Source of the DNA: Thermotoga sp.
GTDB taxonomy: Bacteria > Thermotogota > Thermotogae > B3-G13
DNA: 5,081 nucleotides
Reading direction: 5' to 3'
Assembly: GCA_003641555.1 (NCBI GenBank)
Contig: QNAT01000116.1
Location: forward strand, 1 to 5,081
In this document: piece after piece, positions 1 to 5,081 of the stretch
Layout of the letters: every line of letters begins with the position of its first letter
Numbering within the stretch: the first letter of the stretch is position 1
Notes under the pieces: generated by a model
Database searches by the model: none
Seen by the model: only the letters and a program-made list of their open reading frames with translations
What the model was told of the DNA's origin: nothing
Made by a program: the position numbers and the translations under genes

Positions 1-102
1 CACCTGATGAATCATTCTCACAGCAATTATATCTTTCTTAAAACCACACATTAAGTGTTTTCATTAATTTAAAATAAAACATCTATAAAAATTCAAATAT
101 AC
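1..102. other. AT-rich intergenic region upstream of ruvC
   Basis: No gene can be supported here. The plus strand has a short open stretch from the window edge to a TAA at 52-54, which could be the tail of an upstream gene but shows no recognisable protein. The minus strand could carry the first five codons of a divergent gene beginning with ATG at 15-13. An A/T-rich tract at about 62-100 sits just upstream of the ruvC promoter candidate and could act as an UP-like element; that role is inference. A weak hairpin (AAAAC+AC at 40-47 pairing with GTGTTTT at 55-61, one bulged base) is too A/T-rich to call as a terminator. Confidence 0.5.
16..31 (-). promoter_or_regulatory. Possible -10 box of a divergent gene leaving the window
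   Basis: A perfect TATAAT lies on the minus strand at 31-26. It is followed 10 bases later by an ATG at 15-13 (or an in-frame GTG at 21-19), after which the frame stays open to the window edge. The hexamer at the expected -35 position (54-49) matches the consensus poorly, at about 3 of 6. No good Shine-Dalgarno precedes the ATG. The spacing matches that seen in front of ruvC, which is the main reason for listing it. With only five codons visible the gene itself cannot be confirmed, and a TATAAT is easily found by chance in such AT-rich DNA. Confidence 0.2.
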
Positions 103-134
103 TTAACATTTGTCTGCGACCTATAATGTATAAT
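103..134 (+). promoter_or_regulatory. Candidate sigma-70-type promoter of the ruvC-polC operon
   Basis: Two perfect TATAAT hexamers lie almost back to back at 122-127 and 129-134. The best -35-like hexamer, TTAACA at 103-108 (5 of 6 to consensus), is 13 bases from the first box and 20 from the second, so neither pairing has the ideal 17-base spacer. A/T-rich DNA upstream may compensate. Using the second box, transcription would begin around 140-142, only a few bases before the ruvC ATG at 145. Using the first box, it would begin around 133-136. Either way the 5' leader would be absent or very short. Confidence 0.5.
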
Positions 135-144
135 AGATAGCGAT

Positions 145-627
145 ATGAAGATAATGGGAATAGATCCTGGCTTTGGTAGGATAGGGTATGGTGTGATAGA
201 GGTGATGAGGAACAAGATGGAAGTTGTAGATTACGGTTTGATAGAGACACCCGCTTCTTCAGATATACCCACTCGCCTGGACATGCTTTACGATTCTATA
301 AAGAGATGTATAAAGAAGATCAAACCTTCTGAGGTAGCAGTAGAAACTATATACTTAACTAAAAACCAGAAAACAGCTGTAGGCGTATCTCAAGCTCGTG
401 GTGTTATTTTACTTGCCATTCACCAATGCCATATACCCATCTTCGATTACACACCGCTTCAAGTAAAGATTGCCGTTACGGGATATGGAAAGGCAACTAA
501 AGAACAGGTTCAGCAAATGGTTCAACGACTTTTGAATCTTCCCATTATTCCAAAGCCCGATGATGTTAGCGATGCACTCGCCATAGCTATTTGCCATTCC
601 AGTTCCAGAAGATCATATCAGCAATAA
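145..627 (+). CDS. ruvC: Holliday junction endonuclease RuvC (crossover junction endodeoxyribonuclease)
   Basis: RuvC is the dimeric, metal-dependent nuclease that symmetrically nicks four-way Holliday junctions after RuvAB branch migration, resolving recombination intermediates and regressed forks in the cytoplasm. The 160-residue product (E. coli 173) has the RNase H-like fold signature from its first strand, GIDPG at 5-9. The four expected acidic residues are present: D7, E67 (AVET), D140 and D143 (PDDVSDALA). The family QARG motif lies at 83-86 and the GYG.A.K.QV segment follows in the second half. ATG 145 is the natural start because it gives the standard few residues before GIDPG; a stop lies in frame at 124-126 and no earlier start exists. 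No Shine-Dalgarno precedes it, so initiation may be leaderless. polC follows 36 bases later on the same strand. ruvA and ruvB are not in the window. The assignment is secure. Confidence 0.97.
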   Translation: MKIMGIDPGFGRIGYGVIEVMRNKMEVVDYGLIETPASSDIPTRLDMLYDSIKRCIKKIKPSEVAVETIYLTKNQKTAVGVSQARGVILLAIHQCHIPIFDYTPLQVKIAVTGYGKATKEQVQQMVQRLLNLPIIPKPDDVSDALAIAICHSSSRRSYQQ

Positions 628-631
628 GTTT

Positions 632-647
632 AGTGAGTTGAGTGAGT
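632..647 (+). repeat. Short tandem micro-repeat in the ruvC-polC gap
   Basis: AGTGAGT occurs at 632-638 and again at 641-647 with a 9-base period, ending just before the polC Shine-Dalgarno. It is visible directly in the sequence. It may be a trivial duplication. No function is evident, although it could keep the ribosome-binding region unstructured. Confidence 0.6.
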
Positions 648-648
648 C

Positions 649-659
649 AAGGAGTTGAT
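649..659 (+). promoter_or_regulatory. Strong Shine-Dalgarno deciding the polC start
   Basis: AAGGAGTTGAT matches the full anti-Shine-Dalgarno complement AAGGAGGTGAT at 10 of 11 positions. Its AAGGAG core (649-654) directly abuts a TTG at 655, ends 3 bases before an ATG at 658, and ends 9 bases before an ATG at 664. The TTG and first ATG lie inside the extended pairing region, so the ATG at 664 is the only candidate with workable spacing. The strength of this site contrasts with the lack of one in front of ruvC. Confidence 0.8.
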
Positions 660-663
660 GGAT

Positions 664-3600
664 ATGAGAAGAACAACGTTAAAAGATGTAGCAAAGAAGT
701 TAGCCATTCAGGTCTCTGAAGATGAATGCTCGTCTGCTGAAGTAAAAGAATTGATAATAGAACCGAAGAAAATCATCGCCTTGCTCAAGTGTGATAATAC
801 TTTTCATGAAAATACACTGAAAAGTATCGAAAGAAGATTATCTCAGTATTTTGGTGTCCCCACGATAATACAGCGGATAGATCAAAATGGTCACGGGCTG
901 AAATCTTTTATCAAAGAAGAATGGGATGAATTAGTGGAAAAGATCTGTGATGAGATACCTCCCGTAAGATCTATGCTATCGAAAAATAGCTTTGACATTA
1001 AAAATGGGACATTAACACTATATGTCAAGAGCGAATTCGCACGCGATTACCTCATAAAAAAGGGGTTAATAGATGTAGTCAAAGGGAAACTAAAAGACAT
1101 TCTTTACATCGATAAGGCTGTGAAGATCGAAGTGAACCCCTCCAACTATACTTTATCACCTGTTGCCTCATCATCAAAACAAATCGTTTCTCGCCCTTTG
1201 TTCACCACTCACGTAACTCAAAGCAACCCAGATAACACGATGAATACAGAAGCTATCCCGATAGATGATGTTCGGAAAGAAATGGAAACCGTGATAATAA
1301 GAGGGGAAATATTCTATATAGAGGCAACGAGCAGTACTAAAAAACATAAGATCATATATGTTACAGATAAGACCAACTCCATAAAAATAAGAATAAATGA
1401 AAACAAAATACAAACATATAGTCATATACCCCTGGTGAAAGGCAAATTTATTGAAGTTCAGGGAAAGGTAATAAGGGATAGTTACCACGGTGATTTGTTT
1501 CTTGAACCATTGGACATAAAAGAAATTCCATGTATATGGAGAAGTGATACTGCTTCTGAGAAACGAGTGGAACTTCATCTTCATACCAAGATGAGTGCTT
1601 TAGACGCTGTGATCGATATAGATACACTTGTAAGGAGATTAAAGGAATGGGGCCACAAGGCTGTGGCAGTAACCGATCATGGTATCGTTCAAAGTTTTCC
1701 AGAATTTTACAGGAAGTGTAAAGAAAACGGGATAAAACCCATATTGGGTATGGAGGGGTATCTGATCAAAGGATCGGATGACATCTTCATCGATTGGCAA
1801 ATGGGAGATATTGATTTTAAGAAGACAAGATATGTGGTCTTTGACCTGGAAACAACATCCCTTAATCCAAAGACGGGTGAGATCATATCCATAGGTGCTG
1901 TAAAAATAGAAGACGGAGAGATAAAAAGTGATTTTCAAAGGATGATAAAGATAAAAGGTAATTTGGATGCTAAAACGACAAAGTTAACGGGTATAACTGA
2001 AAGTATGTTGAAAAATGGTGTTCCGATCAAGGAAGCACTGACGGATTTTCTGAATTTTGCAGGGAACGATATCCTCGTTGGTCACAACGTTAAATTCGAT
2101 TACAGATTCCTTTCACATTCTGTTAAATCAAATTTGGGAATAAAATTGAAACGACCCCAGATTGATACACTCGGCATATCGAGGTTTCTCCTAAAACTCA
2201 AGAGTAATACTCTTGACTCCGTAGCAAAACGATTAGGATTTGGTGATTTCAAGCATCACAGGGCATTAGAAGATGCAAAGATGACTGCGAAGATCTTTCT
2301 TAAATTCCTGAGCATGCTGAAAGAACAACATAAGGTTCATAAACTATCTGAATTCAACGATCTAATGGAAACTTCTACACCCGGTTCTTCAAAAAGATAT
2401 CATGCTACCATTCTTGTGAAGAATAAAAAGGGGTTAAATAATCTTTACAGACTTGTTTCAGAAGCCCACACGAAGTATTTTTATTTCAAACCGAGGATAC
2501 CCAAAAAACGGCTTGAAAAATACAGAGATGGCCTATTTATAGGGACTGCTTGCATTTCTGGTGAATTAACTCAGGCATATCTGGATGGTGCCTCAGATGA
2601 TGAATTGGAGAAAATCGCTTCCTGGTATGATTATCTGGAGATACAGCCTACATCCAATAGCGAAATATGGGCTGAGGAACATGATATCAGCGTTACTGAG
2701 TTGGAGGAGATGAATCGAAAGATAGTGGAATTGGGTGATAGGTTGAATAAAAGGGTAGTTATGACGAGTGATGCTCATTTCATCGATTACGAAGATGCAT
2801 CTGTAAGAAGGTTACTTCAGATGGGACAGAGATATAAGAATTGGGATAAACAGCCGAAGACTTACTTGCGAACTACAAATGAAATGATGGAAGAGGCGAA
2901 AAGATACCTTACACCCGAACAAGCGTATAAGGTTGTGGTAAAAAATACAAATGCCATAGCCGATGAAATAGAAGAGGTCAAGATAACCTTTGACGAACTC
3001 CACCCACCTCACATAGATGGGGCTGAAGAAGAGATAAAAAGGATATGTGATAGACGTCTGAAAGAATTATATGGTGACTCTCTTCCTGATCTCATTCAAA
3101 ATAGAGTGAACAAAGAACTATCCGCTATAATTGGAAATGGATATGCTGTTCTTTATCTGATAGCACAGCGATTGGTTGCAAAATCAAATCGAGACGGATA
3201 TATCGTGGGATCGAGGGGATCAGTGGGTTCATCATTCGTAGCATTCCTCCTGGGTATAACAGAGGTAAACCCATTGCCACCACACTACAGATGCCCTTCC
3301 TGCAAAAGAGTCGAATTCGTAGAAGATGTCGATTCCGGGTTTGATCTCCCGGATAAAAATTGCCCTTCCTGTGGAATCAACATGTTAAAAGATGGTCAGA
3401 ACATACCTTTCGAAGTCTTCATGGGATTCAAAGGTGATAAGATACCAGATATAGACCTGAATTTTGCTGGTGAATACCAACAACGAGCCCACGATTATAC
3501 AGTTAAGTTATTCGGTAAAGAGCATGTGTTCAGAGCAGGTACGATATCCACCATCGGAGAGAAAACGGCATTTGGATACGTCAAAAATTTCGCTGAAAAG

Positions 3601-4866
3601 ACAGGTAGAGAATTGAATTCTGCTGAGATGCAAAGATTGATACTCGCCCTTACAGGGGTCAAGAGGACAACCGGACAGCATCCGGGTGGCCTGATGATAA
3701 TACCACAAGATATGGAGGTCTATGACTTCACCCCTATTCAATTTCCCGCTAACGAATTGAATACTCACATAAAAACGACCCACTTCGATTATCACTTCAT
3801 ACACGATGCGCTCGTCAAACTCGACCTGTTAGGCCATGATAACCCTACCATAATAAAGATGTTAAAGGAATTAACAGGAGTAGACCCATTGAAAGTTCCC
3901 ATGTCTGACCATGCCACGATGGGGCTCTTTTCCTCCACTCGATCTTTAAAGCTGAAAAATAGAACGAATTATTTCTCAGTTGGGACAATAGGTATACCGG
4001 AATTCGGAACACATTTCGTCAGACAAATGCTCAAAGAAACGAAGCCCAAAAGTTTTGCTGATCTGGTCCGCATATCCGGACTATCTCACGGGACAGATGT
4101 ATGGCTAAACAACGCCCAAAGATTGATATCGAATGGCATAACGGATCTATCCCATGTCATTTCGGTAAGAGATGATGTGATGAATTATCTTATAAGCAAA
4201 GGTATGGAACCCGCTCTGGCATTCAAGATAATGGAAAGAGTTAGAAAAGGGAAAGGGCTAAGTGAGGAAGAGGAAAGAAAGATGGAAAAATTGGGGATAC
4301 CTTCATGGTATATAGATTCCTGTAAGAAGATCAAATACATGTTTCCAAAGGCACATGCGGTGGCATACGTTACCATGGCATTCCGAATAGCATATTTCAA
4401 ATGTCATTACCCACTCGCATTCTACGCAGTGTATTTTTCTACACAGGGGGGGCTGCATGCGGAGTGGGTAAAAGATGGAATATTAGGAATAACGAAGAGA
4501 TTAAAAGAATTGTCTGCCAGGGGAAATTCCCTCAATGCAAAGGAAAGGGGAGAGAGCACATCGTTAGAAGTTGCCTATGAAATGATATTGAGAGGCTTTG
4601 AATTCAAACCATTAGACCTGGAAAAATCCGATTCTACCAGATTCTTGATAGAGGGTAATGGCTTAAGATTGCCTTTTTCTACACTTGCGGGACTCGGAGA
4701 TAAAGTGGCAAACAGCATTATAGAAACGAGAAAAGAAATGCCTTTCACTTCTATCGAAGACTTACAGAAAAGAACTCTATTGAACAAAACACATATAGAA
4801 ATGATGAAAAGGCACGGTATATTAAACAACATCCCCGAACGAGAGCAAACCAGCTTATTTGGGTAA
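664..4866 (+). CDS. polC: DNA polymerase III alpha subunit, PolC type (replicative polymerase with proofreading exonuclease)
   Basis: PolC is the C-family replicative polymerase that carries 3'-5' proofreading in the same chain and works at the fork with the sliding clamp. From ATG 664 it has 1400 residues (T. maritima about 1367, B. subtilis 1437); TTG 655 and ATG 658 are less likely starts. Domains in order: N-terminal domain 1-157; polar Ser/Thr/Asn-rich linker 160-200; OB fold about 208-288; PHP from about 300, with a full ligand-like set H305, H307, D314, H339, E364, H580, C630, D703, H705; inserted DEDDh exonuclease about 388-560 (D394, E396, D479, H532, D537); polymerase core with GSRGS at 849-853, zinc-binding cysteines C877, C880, C900, C903, palm aspartates D929, D931 and D1054; fingers; a helix-hairpin-helix-like segment near 1337-1360; and clamp-binding peptide QTSLF at 1395-1399, next to the last residue. 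The reading frame is intact. The loop near 1263-1270 departs from the family pattern. It probably shares the ruvC promoter. The assignment is secure. Confidence 0.98.
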   Translation: MRRTTLKDVAKKLAIQVSEDECSSAEVKELIIEPKKIIALLKCDNTFHENTLKSIERRLSQYFGVPTIIQRIDQNGHGLKSFIKEEWDELVEKICDEIPPVRSMLSKNSFDIKNGTLTLYVKSEFARDYLIKKGLIDVVKGKLKDILYIDKAVKIEVNPSNYTLSPVASSSKQIVSRPLFTTHVTQSNPDNTMNTEAIPIDDVRKEMETVIIRGEIFYIEATSSTKKHKIIYVTDKTNSIKIRINENKIQTYSHIPLVKGKFIEVQGKVIRDSYHGDLFLEPLDIKEIPCIWRSDTASEKRVELHLHTKMSALDAVIDIDTLVRRLKEWGHKAVAVTDHGIVQSFPEFYRKCKENGIKPILGMEGYLIKGSDDIFIDWQMGDIDFKKTRYVVFDLETTSLNPKTGEIISIGAVKIEDGEIKSDFQRMIKIKGNLDAKTTKLTGITESMLKNGVPIKEALTDFLNFAGNDILVGHNVKFDYRFLSHSVKSNLGIKLKRPQIDTLGISRFLLKLKSNTLDSVAKRLGFGDFKHHRALEDAKMTAKIFLKFLSMLKEQHKVHKLSEFNDLMETSTPGSSKRYHATILVKNKKGLNNLYRLVSEAHTKYFYFKPRIPKKRLEKYRDGLFIGTACISGELTQAYLDGASDDELEKIASWYDYLEIQPTSNSEIWAEEHDISVTELEEMNRKIVELGDRLNKRVVMTSDAHFIDYEDASVRRLLQMGQRYKNWDKQPKTYLRTTNEMMEEAKRYLTPEQAYKVVVKNTNAIADEIEEVKITFDELHPPHIDGAEEEIKRICDRRLKELYGDSLPDLIQNRVNKELSAIIGNGYAVLYLIAQRLVAKSNRDGYIVGSRGSVGSSFVAFLLGITEVNPLPPHYRCPSCKRVEFVEDVDSGFDLPDKNCPSCGINMLKDGQNIPFEVFMGFKGDKIPDIDLNFAGEYQQRAHDYTVKLFGKEHVFRAGTISTIGEKTAFGYVKNFAEKTGRELNSAEMQRLILALTGVKRTTGQHPGGLMIIPQDMEVYDFTPIQFPANELNTHIKTTHFDYHFIHDALVKLDLLGHDNPTIIKMLKELTGVDPLKVPMSDHATMGLFSSTRSLKLKNRTNYFSVGTIGIPEFGTHFVRQMLKETKPKSFADLVRISGLSHGTDVWLNNAQRLISNGITDLSHVISVRDDVMNYLISKGMEPALAFKIMERVRKGKGLSEEEERKMEKLGIPSWYIDSCKKIKYMFPKAHAVAYVTMAFRIAYFKCHYPLAFYAVYFSTQGGLHAEWVKDGILGITKRLKELSARGNSLNAKERGESTSLEVAYEMILRGFEFKPLDLEKSDSTRFLIEGNGLRLPFSTLAGLGDKVANSIIETRKEMPFTSIEDLQKRTLLNKTHIEMMKRHGILNNIPEREQTSLFG

Positions 4867-4872
4867 TCGTCT

Positions 4873-4913
4873 TCTCTTGAGATACTGAATTCAAATCAGC
4901 ATCACGAGATTTT
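4873..4913 (+). terminator. Possible weak intrinsic terminator after polC
   Basis: Seven bases after the polC stop codon an imperfect hairpin can form. The outer arms are TCTC (4873-4876) and GAGA (4906-4909). The inner arms are GATACTGA (4881-4888) and TCAGCATC (4896-4903) with one A-C mismatch, closing a 7-base loop. The two stems are separated by a small internal loop that may contain one extra G-C pair. A TTTT run (4910-4913) follows directly. Position and T-tract fit a Rho-independent terminator, but the stem is weak, the G+C content is low and the tract is only four bases. Confidence 0.4.
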
Positions 4914-4915
4914 CA

Positions 4916-4949
4916 TTAACCACGAAGACACAGAGAAAGCATTGGTTAA
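4916..4949. repeat. Degenerate dispersed-repeat-like element with terminal inverted repeats
   Basis: The stretch begins TTAACCACGAAGACACAGAG and ends with TGGTTAA. The two ends form a perfect 7-base inverted repeat (4916-4922 and 4943-4949) around a 20-base purine-rich centre made of similar octamers, CACGAAGA and CACAGAGA. From general knowledge, runs of this kind (AACCACGAAGACAC...) recur between genes in many environmental bacterial genomes, often in inverted pairs. Membership of that group is inferred from resemblance alone, and copy number in this genome cannot be seen from one window. It does not look like a CRISPR repeat. Confidence 0.45.
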
Positions 4950-4987
4950 AACGGATCTTTCCCCTAAAAACGAAACTATTTTCTTCT

Positions 4988-5014
4988 CTAATCCCTCGCT
5001 GCAAAGGGAATTAG
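4988..5014. other. Bulged stem-loop without a T-tract
   Basis: CTAATCCCT (4988-4996) pairs with AGGGAATTAG (5005-5014) over nine base pairs, with one bulged A at 5010 and an 8-base loop. No T-run follows on either strand, so it does not look like a standard Rho-independent terminator. It may be part of a degenerate repeat, an RNA-processing or protective structure, or chance. Confidence 0.4.
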
Positions 5015-5081
5015 GTGGAATTACAAATGTGAGATTTCGTTACTACAATCTGTGAGGCAATTTTATTCCCAGTTTATTCAG

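Larger units (their letters stand above)
4867..5081. other. Non-coding region downstream of polC
   Basis: No convincing gene is present. The frame of polC stays open for 62 codons past its TAA, to a TGA at 5053-5055, but has no ATG or ribosome-binding site. At the right edge a minus-strand frame (5081-5046) ends in tandem TAG and TAA stops (5045-5040) and could be the tail of a convergent gene; too little is visible to call it. The region holds the possible terminator, the repeat-like element and the bulged hairpin listed separately. Confidence 0.5.

Noticed and set aside
1..54. A possible 3' end of an upstream plus-strand gene ending in TAA at 52-54.
   Set aside because: Only 17 codons are visible, with no recognisable motif, and other frames are equally plausible. 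The region could as well hold a divergent gene start.
1174..1584. A 136-codon minus-strand open frame inside polC.
   Set aside because: It lies opposite the linker, OB fold and start of the PHP domain of an intact polC, shows no recognisable motif, and its aromatic-rich composition is what the reverse of this AT-rich coding strand would give.
3508..3804. A 98-codon minus-strand open frame opposite the polymerase core.
   Set aside because: It overlaps conserved palm and fingers sequence of polC, has no family resemblance and is a shadow frame.
4914..5040. Repeat-like sequences after polC considered as a CRISPR array fragment.
   Set aside because: There is no regularly spaced repeat of 24-37 bases with unique spacers. 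The elements are short, different from each other and irregularly placed.
4867..5055. The polC frame remains open for 62 codons after its TAA stop, suggesting stop-codon read-through or a small gene.
   Set aside because: PolC already ends with the expected clamp-binding peptide QTSLF plus one residue. The extension has no ATG or ribosome-binding site and runs through the hairpin and repeat-like element. A frame of this length can arise by chance.
5040..5081. A possible C-terminal end of a convergent minus-strand gene with tandem TAG and TAA stops.
   Set aside because: Only 12 codons lie within the window, with no motif, and no T-tailed terminator follows on that strand.

Overview
The window is a short AT-rich (about 40% G+C by eye) bacterial segment with two complete plus-strand genes, ruvC and polC, flanked by short non-coding stretches. 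The PolC protein follows the Thermotoga domain layout (N-terminal domain, OB fold, PHP split by a DEDDh exonuclease, zinc motif, palm and fingers, C-terminal clamp peptide). Long blocks read almost as I remember T. maritima PolC, and RuvC is also Thermotoga-like. Both genes favour AGA/AGG for arginine and ATA for isoleucine. I therefore infer a member of the Thermotogota or a close relative. Genus cannot be set from this sequence, and PolC also occurs in Firmicutes and a few other phyla.

Layout. Positions 1-144 are AT-rich intergenic DNA with two overlapping-phase TATAAT boxes just ahead of ruvC and a mirror-image TATAAT on the minus strand near the left edge. ruvC (145-627) has all four catalytic acids but no recognisable Shine-Dalgarno. 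After a 36-base gap with a 9-base micro-repeat and a very strong Shine-Dalgarno comes polC (best start 664, stop ending 4866), apparently co-transcribed with ruvC. Positions 4867-5081 hold no convincing gene. They contain an imperfect hairpin with a T4 tail (possible terminator), a 34-base element resembling a dispersed repeat common in environmental genomes, and a second bulged hairpin without a T-tract.

How the genes work together. PolC would be the replicative polymerase with built-in proofreading, tethered to the sliding clamp by its C-terminal peptide. RuvC would cut Holliday junctions formed when stalled or broken forks are repaired, with RuvAB encoded elsewhere. I recall the same ruvC-polC order in T. 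maritima, so this is probably an ancestral replication/repair pair. I found no CRISPR array, tRNA, rRNA, insertion sequence or novel defence-type system here. The points that merit a second look are the near-leaderless ruvC start, the altered loop with a G7 run in PolC, and the repeat downstream of polC.
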